From: CAVORD01 sp963698535
Lineage (GTDB): Bacteria; Bacteroidota; Bacteroidia; Bacteroidales; VadinHA17
Assembly (NCBI GenBank): GCA_963698535.1
Contig: CAVORD010000006.1
Location: forward strand, 33,415-97,414
Direction: 5' to 3'
DNA: 64,000 bases
The translations under genes and the position numbers were made by a program. Position 1 is the stretch's first letter; each line of letters opens with the position of its first letter. The notes beneath the pieces are model-generated. The model made no database searches. It saw only the letters and a list, made by a program, of their open reading frames with translations, and had not been told where the DNA came from. This document shows, piece after piece, positions 29,207-38,843 of this stretch.

Positions 29207-29936
29207 ATGAAAAGAATTATTGGATCGATGGTTGTAGTGCTGCTGGTAACAGTAGCTGCTGAGGGGCAGGGAGTACTGACTGAGAGCAGTATATATTTTG
29301 GTGATAAGACTGCTTCTGCATGGATAGCCCCCTCAATGAGCGGGCTGGAACTGGTTAAGAAAAATCTGGTTAAGTATACTAAGAAAAACCTTGGAATTAG
29401 TCTTAAGTCTGAAGGTAAGGATGTGCTAAGAGCAAAAGAGGTGTCCGCAGAAAGTATTGCTTCTAAAAGAGGTGATCTGGTTGTTAAACTGTTTGACGAT
29501 AATGGAACTGCCAAGATAGGAGTTGCATTTATGATGGGTTACGACATAGCCACTTAATACGAGAGAATATCCCACAGAAATGGGAAACCTTAAGCTATAT
29601 GTTTCTGAATTTCTTAAGTATCACTACAAGGATTACCTTGAAACAAACATAGGTGATGATACTAAACGTATTAGTCAGGTAAACAAAGAGATAAATAAAA
29701 ATGAGAGAGCCATATCAGGATTAACCAAAATCATCACCTCCGGTGAAGATGATCTTGCTGCAGGTCCCGGTCCTGAGGAGAGTCTGAAGATCAATAACAA
29801 GATTATAGAGAGCAAATCCAAAAGAGAATCACTGGCTGCAATAAATCTTAATCTGAAGAATGAGGTTACAAGACTGGAATACAATATAAGCTCAAATAAC
29901 AATGAGCTAAATAAGGTTGATATGATCAGGTTCTAA
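29207..29936 (+). CDS. Secreted coiled-coil protein, one frame break
   Basis: A signal peptide (MKRIIGSMVVVLLVTVAAEG) and a small mixed domain (KNLGISLKSEGKDVLRAKE, KRGDLVVKLFDDNGTAKIGV) are followed by a frame break near 29552. Removing one base joins MMGYDIA to LNTREYPTEMGNLKLYVSEF. The C-terminal part is a long coiled coil (KRISQVNKEINKNERAISGL, ESKSKRESLAAINLNLKNEV). The total is about 242 residues. Proteins with this layout (small domain, YxxEM..L..Y...YHY segment, coiled coil) occur in Bacteroidota, but I know of no assigned function. The gene lies between the OmpA-like gene and a membrane-anchored protein. Confidence 0.65.
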
Positions 29937-29959
29937 CAATCCTCATTAATAAAGAAATA

Positions 29960-30465
29960 ATGGAAAAGAAAGAAGAACAAAAGGGAACTATTAAGGGTTT
30001 TATTAAGCGTTACTGGAACTTTTTGATCGTGATACTTCTGGTTGTAATGGCTGTATTATATTACAACTTCAGGATTGCCAGGATCGAGAAGAAGTCAGTA
30101 GAACAGCTGGCAACAATGGAAACGGAGTATAAGAGCACTATCGACAGTCTTCGGCTGGTGAAAATGGAGCAGCTCTGTAAAACATTCTCATGGGCGGTGA
30201 GAAGTGAACTGATAAGGAATAACCTCGAAGGTGTTGATATACTGTTCAATACCTTTATCAAGGAGCCCGATATCATCAAACTAACCCTTGTGAGTGAACT
30301 CGACAGAACGGTTTTACTGTCTACCGATAAAAAGGAGCAAGGGGAGATATATTGCCGATAATTTAATTTTTGGCGATTTCTGAGATCACACGTGATGGGA
30401 ATAGGATAGTAGTTCCGGTAAACGGACTAAGTGAGAAGATAGGGATACTGGTTGTCTCCTTCTAG
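29960..30465 (+). CDS. Single-pass membrane protein with sensor-like outer domain, two frame breaks
   Basis: The N-terminus is cytoplasmic and Lys-rich (MEKKEEQKGTIKGFIKRYWN). One membrane segment (FLIVILLVVMAVLYYNF) is followed by a helix (KKSVEQLATMETEYKSTIDS) and an alpha/beta domain (EGVDILFNTFIKEPDIIKLT, LVSELDRTVLLSTDKKEQG). The frame breaks at about 30353 and again at about 30381. Removing a T at each gives IYADNLIFGDF, then EITRDGNRIVVPVNGLSEKI and GILVVSF, with the stop at 30463-30465. The domain recalls single extracytoplasmic sensing (PAS/Cache-like) modules without an output. It ends 2 bp from the convergent PAS-protein gene. Confidence 0.65.
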
Positions 30466-30467
30466 CT

Positions 30468-30809
30468 TTACTCCCTTTTTCTGTTCTCTATCAGATCGGG
30501 TAATGGAATACTAATTTCCACCAGCCCCATAATCTCTTTTTCTCTGTACCATGGTACCTGGCAGATAAGTTTCTTTTTGCCCTCCTTCTCCACAGTGTAG
30601 ATATTTGAAGAGGCATCACTGATCATTTTTTGAATGATCTCAGCTGAACTGGCGTTGTGACAACTCATCAGGTTGGAGCCTAATAACTTATAGCCACCCC
30701 ATTTGTCAAACGTGTCGGCGGCTTTGTCATTCATATCCAGTATCTTGCCGTCGCGGTCACACACTGTTATTGCAAACGGAAATTCTTTGGTCCATTCAGG
30801 ATTGCTCAT
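30468..30809 (-). CDS. Single PAS-domain protein
   Basis: A 113-residue protein made of one PAS domain: FPFAITVCDRDGKILDMNDK, AADTFDKWGGYKLLGSNLMS, CHNASSAEIIQKMISDASSN, then KKLICQVPWYREKEIMGLVE. The CHNASSAEII segment recalls the CHxP/S...I segment of PAS domains joined to DUF438. No kinase, cyclase or DNA-binding region follows, so the protein must signal by binding a partner or a small ligand. It is convergent with the sensor-like membrane protein gene, and no kinase gene lies directly next to it. Confidence 0.8.
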   Translation of the reverse strand: MSNPEWTKEFPFAITVCDRDGKILDMNDKAADTFDKWGGYKLLGSNLMSCHNASSAEIIQKMISDASSNIYTVEKEGKKKLICQVPWYREKEIMGLVEISIPLPDLIENRKRE

Positions 30810-30841
30810 AATTTAAAAGCAGGTTAGGGTCTGTAACAATC

Positions 30842-31933
30842 TTATTTATAATCTTTGCACTCACCTTTCATCTTCCTCAGTGCTGTTCCGTCTTCACACA
30901 TGGTGAAGAATTCATTCAGGAAAAGGATCATTTTATTTCTTTCGGATTCCTCAAGGTATTGAAAGTTTTTTACCACTCCAATGATCTCATCCTTATGTCC
31001 CAGGAACTCATTGATCATTGTCTGAAATCTTTCAGTGCTCCGGCAGGGACCCAAAAAGAGCCTCTGGGTAACATGCTGTATGCTTAATCCTTCTGATGGA
31101 ACAGCATAATGTGCATTTACCAGTCCTGAATAATCAAAATCGTAAGGGAGAACAATTGATAACGGGTAGGAAAGATCCATTGGTTTAAAGGTTTTAACAT
31201 TGTGCAGATTCTCCAATTGATAATCCACATTACCGATCAATAAGTTGAAGATTGTCATTCTGTCCATTGCATCTTTATCTGCAAAGGGATGTCTGACGAC
31301 TATGTCTTCCAGCTCCTTAACATCAAATCTTTCTTCCATTACCTCGTCCGGTTCGATAATGAAGCCGAATTTGGTTGTATTTATCTTCTTCCTCCCTGTG
31401 TCAACATAGTTCACCCTGACAAGCCTTACGCGGTAGCTTGTGTCGGATATCACGTTGAATATCTTGTATGCCAGGTACTCCTTGAGCAGGTATTTCTCAT
31501 AAGCCCCACCATCTCTGCAATGGGTTACAAGCTTGACATTGCCTACAGAGTCGAGCTCCGCGAAACCAGGTGCTGCCTTATTGAAGTTCAATCTTATAGG
31601 TGGGAAGGGACATATCTCATTTCTTCTGATGCCTCTTGGCCTCAGCCTGATCGGTGTGCTTACCGTTTGTTTTGTACTGTCAGCGAATTCGAAAACTGCA
31701 TCCAGATATTCCTTTGAAGTTTTATTCCTTATGAATGTTGTAATGTCAAACCGAAGGGTGATCTCAAATATCTCATCACTGGCAAAGAATTCAGCGCCTG
31801 TCTTTTCCGAATTAGAAACAGGGGGAATGATTTGATCATCTCCCTGACCCTGCGCCTGTGTGGCCAAAAGCAAAAGAATAAGACAGAGTTTGGCTGGTAA
31901 CGGGTTTAGTCTAACGGTCATTACTGTTCTCAA
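30842..31933 (-). CDS. CotH-like exported protein (possible protein-kinase-like fold)
   Basis: A 363-residue protein with a signal peptide (LCLILLLLATQAQGQ); ATG 31921 is an alternative start. The order of motifs resembles the CotH kinase family: RLRPRGIRRNEICPFPPIRL (the RxRG...P..L element), YEKYLLKEYLAYKIFN, FNLLIGNVDYQLENLHNVKT (the N-D-x-x-x-N loop) and VLPYDFDYSGLVNAH (the metal-binding D-F-D). CotH of Bacillus phosphorylates spore coat proteins; related exported copies in non-spore-formers are uncharacterised. The match is by eye and partial. Nothing in the neighbourhood names a substrate. Confidence 0.5.
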   Translation of the reverse strand: MRTVMTVRLNPLPAKLCLILLLLATQAQGQGDDQIIPPVSNSEKTGAEFFASDEIFEITLRFDITTFIRNKTSKEYLDAVFEFADSTKQTVSTPIRLRPRGIRRNEICPFPPIRLNFNKAAPGFAELDSVGNVKLVTHCRDGGAYEKYLLKEYLAYKIFNVISDTSYRVRLVRVNYVDTGRKKINTTKFGFIIEPDEVMEERFDVKELEDIVVRHPFADKDAMDRMTIFNLLIGNVDYQLENLHNVKTFKPMDLSYPLSIVLPYDFDYSGLVNAHYAVPSEGLSIQHVTQRLFLGPCRSTERFQTMINEFLGHKDEIIGVVKNFQYLEESERNKMILFLNEFFTMCEDGTALRKMKGECKDYK

Positions 31934-32224
31934 ATTAAATTAAAAATAGCAATTATCAATTAATCAGCGATATGTTATACTTCTAAAACACCATAGTTTT
32001 TTATTAGTTCATGAGATAATGAATGCGAAGTACATAGATTCAACACTGATTATGACCTATTCCTTCCTGACGACAGTTTAACAATAGTACCTTTCTATAA
32101 AACTTTAAATCGTCTTCATTCATTATTTAAGGTTTTATACTTAACTTAATATCATACTTTCATTAAGTGTATAGCACAGACAGTCAGATGAATATGATTT
32201 GAATTTATTATAATACCAATAAAT

Positions 32225-33861
32225 ATGATCCTTAAGCGATTTATTGAGGAAGAAACAGGCTCCAAATTCGATGTTATTATTATTGGAGGAGGGATCACCG
32301 GCGCGGCAGTGGCATACATATCAGCCGCAAGAGGTCTTTCCGTTGCTCTTTTTGAAAAAAAGGATTATGGTGGTGCAACATCGGCAGCCACCTCCAAGCT
32401 GATACACGGAGGATTGCGTTATCTCGCAAATATGGAGATCAGGCTGGTGACGGGAATCCCTGCGCGAGAGAAGGATATTGGGAAATATAGCTCCTAACTT
32501 TGTTTACCCCTTGCCGTTTCTCTTTCCAAATTATATCAGGTGGAAAGGAGGCATCTGGAAGATCCTGATAGGGATGTTTTTATATGATATTCTATCGTAT
32601 GATAAGAGGAATACCTGGGATAAGAGCAAGCAGTTGCCTAATTACAGACTGGTATCACACAGAAAGACTCTTAAGCTTGAACCAAATCTCAGGAAGGAAG
32701 AGCTGAGGAACTCAGTATACTTCTTCGACTATCAGAGTATTTTCCCGGAGCGATTAACACTGGCTTTTGTAAAGTCTGCAGCTGAATATGGTGCAAAAGT
32801 TTCAAACTACTCCCCTGTTGAAGGTTTCAGGTATGATGACAATGATAAGGTTATAGGTGTGGAGGTAAAAGATCTCTTTACCGGCAAAAAAAAGGATATT
32901 TATGGCGATCTGATAATCAATTGCGGAGGCACATGGGCCGATAAAATTCTGAATCTTGCCTCAAAGAAGGAGTCTGACTCACACAAGGTTAAAAGATCGG
33001 AAGGGATCCATATTATTACCAATAAGATAACTCACAATCATGTAGTATCACTCCAGAAAAAAGGAGGCGGACATTTAATGATCATGCCATGGAGGGGCCA
33101 TTCATTAATTGGTACTACCGATAAGGAGTATATCGGTGATCCCGACAATTACAAAGTCTCAAAGGAGAGCATTGCTGAAGTCATTAATGGCGTAAATGAA
33201 AATTACGGGAAGAAAATCACGGAGGCTGACATTAAATTTGCTTATGGAGGACTAAGGCCATTGGTCGATGACCAGACAGAAGGATCATATAATACTTCCA
33301 GAAGGTATGAGGTATATGATAATGCCTCGGATGGAATAGAGGGAATGATCACTGTGGAAGGGGGGAAATACACAACCAGCAGAAGTCTTGCTAATGAGGT
33401 GCTTAAGATGATCTCAAAAAAGCTTGACAGAACTCTTGCTGATTCAGTATCCGACAATCTTTACCTGTCGGGTTGCGAGATCAGAGACATGAAGCAGTTT
33501 ATGATCAAACAACGCCTGAACTACACAGGATTTCAGCAAGCAGACGATTGAATATGTTAGCAGGAACTACGGCACCGACAGTAAAATTGTATTTCAGATC
33601 GCCAGGGACAATAACCGATATGCTGAGGTTGTCAGTCACGATGGTGAAATACTTGCCGAAGTGGTTTATGCTGTGCAATATGAAAGTGCCAGAACACTTA
33701 AGGATATTATGATGAGAAGAACCGGTATCGGTACTCTTGGGTACCCGGGAGAGGTGATGGTTAAAAAGATCGCAGTGCTGGCAGCGGAAATGCTGGGATG
33801 GGATAAGAAAAGATCCGACGAGGAGGTTGCGGCATTGATGAAGGTTTATGAGATTATTTAG
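32225..33861 (+). CDS. glpD: FAD-dependent glycerol-3-phosphate dehydrogenase, two frame breaks
   Basis: This enzyme oxidises sn-glycerol-3-phosphate to dihydroxyacetone phosphate at the membrane, passing electrons to quinone. The N-terminal FAD site is VIIIGGGITGAAVAY (GxGxxG at 21-26), followed by GGATSAATSKLIHGGLRYL. The frame breaks at 32450 and at about 33531; removing one base at each gives RLVRESLRERRILGNIAPNF and NYTGFSKQTIEYVSRNYG. The rest reads RSEGIHIITNK, HLMIMPWRGHSLIGTTDKEY, and the C-terminal TLGYPGEVMVKKIAVLAAEM, matching the GlpD C-terminal domain. With the two genes downstream it forms a likely operon for glycerol or ether-lipid-type metabolism. Confidence 0.88.
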
Positions 33862-33930
33862 TGCTATTCTGAAACAGTTTTCAAAAACCCATCTTCATAT
33901 ATTTATATTGATAAACAGAACAATATCAAA

Positions 33931-35553
33931 ATGGAAATAACATACAGGCATATTTTAAAATGGGGTGATAAGAGGGAGGAGATCATTGATTCAAATACGA
34001 TGAGCGTACTTCTCGGGAAGTTTGGCTTGGACAGATCGGATATTGTTGACAAGCATATGCCCGGTGGCGAAACAGTGAAACTGGCAACCTCTCCTAAACT
34101 TAAAAAGGAACAAATTGATAAGCTAAAAAGTATTGTAGGAGAGGAGAATTTTCACACCGATGACTCTTCAAGAGCCAGATTCTCATGTGGGAAATTCTAC
34201 TCGGAGTTGCTTGATTTGCGGATGGGACAGATTCCTGATCCACCCGATGCTGTCATAGCACCTGGCAGTCACGAAGAGGTTGCTGAAATAGTGAACTACT
34301 GCAATAAAGAGAAGATTCCACTGATTCCTGTGGGGGGGCAGTCCTCCGTTACAGGTGCTTTGCAGGCTCCTTATGGCGGATTGGCAATGGACCTCTCTAA
34401 GCATCTGAAAAAGATCATAAGTATTAACAGATTAAACAAAACTGTTACTGTCCAGGCTGGAATGATGGGACCTGATTTTGAGAATGAATTGAACAGTCAT
34501 GGCTTTACCTGTGGCCATTTTCCGCAGTCTTTTGAGTATTCTTCGGTGGGAGGATGGATAGCTGCAAAAGGAGCAGGGCAGGCCTCTACAGGCTATGGTA
34601 AGATTGAGGATATGGTGGTGAGCCTTAAGGTGGTTACTCCGGCAGGGGTTATAGAGACTAAGAGTTTCCCACGCGCAGCTCAGGGATGGGATATCTTCCG
34701 GCTCTTTATCGGCGCCGAAGGTACTTTGGGAGTAATTACTGAAGCAACTATCAATATCCATTACTTCAAACCTGAAAACAGCCGGTTTGCCTCTTTCGTT
34801 TTTAAGTCCTTTGAAGATGGGGTGGAAGCGATGCGAACAATGATCCAGAGCGAATACGGGAAACCGTTTCTTTTCAGACTCTCGGATCCGGAAGAGACTG
34901 ATATAGCCTTTAAAACAAAAGGGTTCGACAATACTCTTTCAGACAGATTCCTTAAAATGCTTGGATTTCAGCCAGGAAAAAGAACACTTATGTTGTTATC
35001 TGTTGATGGAGATAAGGAGTATACCAGGTTCGTCAGAGCCAGATTGATCAAAAGTGCTAAGAAGAAGGGCGGGTTCTATACCGGGTCGTCGCCGGTTGTT
35101 AAATGGCTGGAAACAAGATATTCAAGCGCATATTTAAGAGACCCGCTGATGGACCTTGGCATAATGACAGACACCCTTGAGACAGCAGTAACATGGGAGA
35201 ATCTCCTTATGGTATGGAAAGCAGCACATGACTATGCACACACTCGTCCCAAGACTGTACTTATGATCCATATATCGCACGTGTATGAGAGTGGTGCAAA
35301 TCTTTACTTTACATTCCTCAGTCCAATGGAAAAGGGTAATGAGAAGGATGACTTCACCGGATTTCATAGTGGGCTGGTAGAAACCATACTTGCTAACGGA
35401 GGATCCCTGTCTCATCATCACGGAGTAGGAAGGGTCCTTGGCCCCAGGATGGAAGCTCATCTTGGTAAAGAGTCGATGGAGGTAATGAGGGCTGTTAAGA
35501 AACACTTCGATCCGGGAAATATAATGAACCCGGGTAGTATATTAGGCATTTAA
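33931..35553 (+). CDS. Alkyl-DHAP-synthase-like FAD-binding oxidoreductase
   Basis: A 540-residue VAO-type flavoprotein. The FAD domain spans about 105-290 (PDAVIAPGSHEEVAEIVNYC, PLIPVGGQSSVTGAL, VGGWIAAKGAGQASTGYGKI, FIGAEGTLGVITEATI). The C-terminal half matches alkyldihydroxyacetonephosphate synthase rather than lactate dehydrogenases: MIHISHVYESGANLYFTF, SLSHHHGVGRVLGP, and a closing KKHFDPGNIMNPGSIL. That enzyme swaps the acyl chain of acyl-DHAP for an alkyl ether. Bacterial relatives of unknown activity are also common. Its place between GlpD (which makes DHAP) and an FGGY kinase supports a triose-phosphate substrate. It lies 69 bp after glpD. The frame is intact. Confidence 0.75.
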   Translation: MEITYRHILKWGDKREEIIDSNTMSVLLGKFGLDRSDIVDKHMPGGETVKLATSPKLKKEQIDKLKSIVGEENFHTDDSSRARFSCGKFYSELLDLRMGQIPDPPDAVIAPGSHEEVAEIVNYCNKEKIPLIPVGGQSSVTGALQAPYGGLAMDLSKHLKKIISINRLNKTVTVQAGMMGPDFENELNSHGFTCGHFPQSFEYSSVGGWIAAKGAGQASTGYGKIEDMVVSLKVVTPAGVIETKSFPRAAQGWDIFRLFIGAEGTLGVITEATINIHYFKPENSRFASFVFKSFEDGVEAMRTMIQSEYGKPFLFRLSDPEETDIAFKTKGFDNTLSDRFLKMLGFQPGKRTLMLLSVDGDKEYTRFVRARLIKSAKKKGGFYTGSSPVVKWLETRYSSAYLRDPLMDLGIMTDTLETAVTWENLLMVWKAAHDYAHTRPKTVLMIHISHVYESGANLYFTFLSPMEKGNEKDDFTGFHSGLVETILANGGSLSHHHGVGRVLGPRMEAHLGKESMEVMRAVKKHFDPGNIMNPGSILGI

Positions 35554-35562
35554 AGAGAAGAG

Positions 35563-37133
35563 ATGAGATCAACAGATGAACTAATCCTTGCAATTGATTC
35601 AGGAACCCAGTCGGTAAGGGCAGTACTTATCGACCTGTCGGGTAATATCCTGGAGATAGTAAAGACAGAAATAGAACCGTATTTTTCAACGGGACCCGGC
35701 CTGGCCGAGCAACAGCCGGAATACTATCGCGATAAGATGTTCCTTACCTTGCGTAAATTATTCAAGGAGACAAAGTTCGAATCAGGAAGGATCAAAGCTG
35801 TAACAATAACTACTCAAAGAGGGATCGGTTGTAAATCTTGACAAAAATGGCAATTCGTTAAGGCCGGCAATTATCTGGCTTGATCAGCGACAGGCTGAAA
35901 TCGGTAAATATCCCGGACCTTTGATGCAACTGGCCCTGAGGGCAGTGAATATGCGCGAGGCGGTAGTCCATGCAGTTAAAAACGGGGAGTGCAACTGGTT
36001 GATGCAAAACAGCCCTGAGGTATGGGAAAAGACAGATAAGTACCTGTTCCTATCCGGGTATCTCTCATGGGCTCTTACAGGCGAGTTTAACGATTCAATC
36101 GGTAACACGGTTGGATATGTGCCATTCGACTACAGAAGTCATAAGTGGGCTCCGGAAAGCCATATGAACTATAAGATGTTCCCTGTGGAAAGGGAAAAGC
36201 TTGCCAATCTGGTAAGACCGTCGGAAACACTTGGATATATCAGTAAAGAAGCCTCAGAAATGACAGGTATACCTGTTGGATTACCATTAATAGCTGCCGC
36301 AGCTGATAAGGCTTGTGAAGTCCTCGGATCAGGAGTTATTTCCCCGGATGTTGCATGTTTAAGTTATGGAACAACATCTACCGTTCAGACCACACACAGT
36401 AAGTATTTTGAGGTTATTCCTTTCTTTCCTCCATATCCAAGCGCCATACCCGATTTTTACAATACAGAGGTTATGATCTTCAGAGGATTCTGGATGATCA
36501 ACTGGTTCAAGAATGAGTTTGGCCATAAGGAGGTACAGATAGCAGAGGAGACAGGCATAACACCAGAGGAGTTGTTTGACAGGATGATCGAAAAAATTCC
36601 GGCCGGATTCGATGGGATTGACCCTTCAGCCATACTGGTCGCCGGGAGTGAAGGTGCCCGGGACAGAAGCCAAAGGGAGTATTATCGGGTTCGGAGATGT
36701 CCATACAAGAGAACATATTTACAGGGCCATCCTTGAGGGTCTGGCATATTCCCTGAAGGAGGGATTGATAAGGACCGAAAAGCGGACCAAAACGAAAGTA
36801 AAAAAGATAATTGTATCGGGGGGAGGCTCACAGAGCAAGCAGGCGATGCAGCTTACTGCCGATATTTTTGACCTGGAGGCCTTCAGACCACATACTTATG
36901 AGACCTCAGCACTGGGAGCGGCTATCAACGCGGCGGTGGGTATGAAGTTCTTTAGCAGCTACACCGAGGCTGTTGATTCGATGACACGTCCGGGAGAGAG
37001 TTTTAAACCCCAAAAAGGAAATGTGGAAATTTACAGTAAGCTTTTTGACAGGGTCTACTCTAAGATGTACAAGCAACTTCAGCCGCTCTATAAACAGATC
37101 AGGGATATAACAGGATACCCCGGCAAAATATAA
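35563..37133 (+). CDS. FGGY-family carbohydrate kinase, two frame breaks
   Basis: An ATP-dependent sugar or polyol kinase. The N-terminal phosphate-binding motif is LAIDSGTQSVRAVLIDLSGN, followed by YFSTGPGLAEQQPEYYRD. The frame breaks at 35824 (one extra A; repaired TTQRGSVVNLDKNGNSLRPA) and at about 36617 (repaired FDGLTLQPYWSPGVKVPG). The C-terminal ATPase half reads GSIIGFGDVHTREHIYRAIL, then IIVSGGGSQSKQAMQLTADI and ETSALGAAINAAVGM. Family members phosphorylate glycerol, xylulose, ribulose and others. Neighbouring GlpD suggests glycerol, but the sequence is not a textbook GlpK. It starts 9 bp after the flavoprotein gene. Confidence 0.82.
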
Positions 37134-37155
37134 TGCTGGTAATTATTGGTTCGTG

Positions 37156-37209
37156 GAAACAGCCATGGCTGAATGATCTCTTCATTCACGCACCGGAACA
37201 GGCTGTTTC
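37156..37209. terminator. Nested inverted repeat between convergent genes
   Basis: GAAACAGCC (37156-37164) pairs with GGCTGTTTC (37201-37209). Inside, TGAATGA (37170-37176) pairs with TCATTCA (37182-37188). The element lies between the ends of the FGGY kinase gene and the M28 peptidase gene. It could stop transcription from either side, though there is no long T run. Confidence 0.4.
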
Positions 37210-37254
37210 TATTGGCTGTAAACCGTTTGTTAGCGGAGAATTATATCGTTCAGC

Positions 37255-38712
37255 CTAAAAATATTTTATTAAGGAGAACGTTTTGCTTCTGTTATAAATA
37301 TTACCGTCGGCAAGGTCGGTGTTTATTCTGTTCAGGCTGTATTTCCTCTGAAAAGAAAACTGAATGTTGTTATACTTGAATCCGATCCCGGCCATTATGC
37401 CTGGTTCAGTTTTATAGTACTCCTCAGTATAATTGAAGTGAGACCCATCTTTAACGCCTTCGAAATTATACCGGTAATATCCGCCTGCAAAAATGAATCC
37501 TGAAGGTTCGTTTAAGCTGGCAGTGGAGGTTCCGGCAACAATACTTATCTGTGGTGTCAGAGAGTGAAAACGTACTAATCCTGAGGCTGTCTTGCCACCC
37601 GTTAGCTCATATACCAATCCGGTCTGCAGGGCAAAGTGATTTGATAATTTAACCCAGGAGGTCAGCCCTGCTTCAAAGGATGAAACAGACTTACCATTGA
37701 AGAAATCATCTTTGTAAAGATGGAAATTGGATCCGGAGCTCAGGATCAGGCCAAATTGCACCCCGGGATCGGTAACATGTTTAATAAAGGCACTGTTGGT
37801 CTCCAGCGGTTCAATGGTAGCTAATTCAAAAACCATTGACGACAGCAGTTCAACGATCATTGACATCCCTTTGTAGTCAAGGAGGTCACTGTCGTCCTCC
37901 GGTTTGTGATAGGGAGAGATCGTCCCGGTGGTAACGCTAACTGCAGGAGCACCTGCCTCACCAAATGGCCAGGTGTCTGTCCTCATCTCAATGGAATTTT
38001 GAGATTTGGCTATAATTACTCCGGTTTCTTTCGCTTTCGATTCCAAAACAGCCTTACCTTGTTTAATAGAGTTAATTCCCTTTATTTCTACTCCTCCTCT
38101 TTTCTCATACATGCCTACCATGTCAATACTGAACATCGCTTTTATTTGCGAAGGTTCAATGACTTTGTCCGTGACAAATGCTGAGGAGCCTATCAGTCCA
38201 CTCTCCTCGCCATCGAAAGCCACAATGAGAACAGTTCTTTTCAGATCGCCCCTGACGGACATCAGATACCTGCCTGTCTCTATTATTGCAGCCACACCTG
38301 AAGCGTTGTCATCAGCTCCGTTGTAAACCACTAAAATACTGTCCATCATTTTCTTACCAAGGTGATCGTAGTGAGCTCCAAGTATAATATATTCATCCTT
38401 CAGCAGCGGATCGGACCCCTCGATTACCCCGATAATGTTTTGACCTTCCACCTCATTAACACCTGACAGATGCTTGAAATCAACAATATAGGATGATCCT
38501 TTTTTAGCAAAGCCCGCATTATTGAATTCAGTGGTTATGTAATCAATAGAGAGGGCTTTGTCAGGCGACTGAAACCCCCTGCCTCCCAGGGAGTCGGATG
38601 CCAGAATCTCCACATGTCGTCTTAACGACTGTTCAATCTGTGGGTTTTGGCCCGATAGCTGGAGCAAGGAAACAAGAATTATCAATGTCGCAAATGCAGT
38701 TGCTTTTTTCAT
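37255..38712 (-). CDS. Secreted M28-family aminopeptidase with C-terminal barrel-like domain
   Basis: ATG at 38712 starts a signal peptide (MKKATAFATLIILVSLLQLSG). The M28 zinc-peptidase core occupies about 20-270: EYIILGAHYDHLGK, VVYNGADDNASGVAAIIETG, LIVAFDGEESGLIGSSAF, MFSIDMVGMY and ISPYHKPEDDSDLL. These give the two-zinc ligands His, Asp, Glu, Asp and His. The remaining 200 residues are beta-rich with alternating strands (FHLYKDDFFNGKSVSSFEAG, IMAGIGFKYNNIQFSFQRKY) and look like a small outer-membrane-type domain. That domain is not part of the usual M28 family and may anchor or dock the enzyme. It should trim peptides in the periplasm or on the surface. Confidence 0.85.
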   Translation of the reverse strand: MKKATAFATLIILVSLLQLSGQNPQIEQSLRRHVEILASDSLGGRGFQSPDKALSIDYITTEFNNAGFAKKGSSYIVDFKHLSGVNEVEGQNIIGVIEGSDPLLKDEYIILGAHYDHLGKKMMDSILVVYNGADDNASGVAAIIETGRYLMSVRGDLKRTVLIVAFDGEESGLIGSSAFVTDKVIEPSQIKAMFSIDMVGMYEKRGGVEIKGINSIKQGKAVLESKAKETGVIIAKSQNSIEMRTDTWPFGEAGAPAVSVTTGTISPYHKPEDDSDLLDYKGMSMIVELLSSMVFELATIEPLETNSAFIKHVTDPGVQFGLILSSGSNFHLYKDDFFNGKSVSSFEAGLTSWVKLSNHFALQTGLVYELTGGKTASGLVRFHSLTPQISIVAGTSTASLNEPSGFIFAGGYYRYNFEGVKDGSHFNYTEEYYKTEPGIMAGIGFKYNNIQFSFQRKYSLNRINTDLADGNIYNRSKTFSLIKYF

Positions 38713-38843
38713 CAATTATGAGATTGGTAAGTAGTCTTTCACAGTTTTCAATAGAGAGGACAATAGAAGATGAAATATACAAATCATTTTTCTTTTTGAA
38801 TTGTGGATTAGAGTTTTTTCCAATGTGTATTGTTGCCTCCTAA

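Noticed and set aside
29207..29936. Two separate small genes here
   Set aside because: One-base removal joins them into a continuous protein, and the second part has no start context of its own.
32440..33540. Programmed ribosomal frameshifting in glpD and other genes
   Set aside because: There are no slippery heptamers or shared signals, and breaks fall at unrelated positions in unrelated genes.
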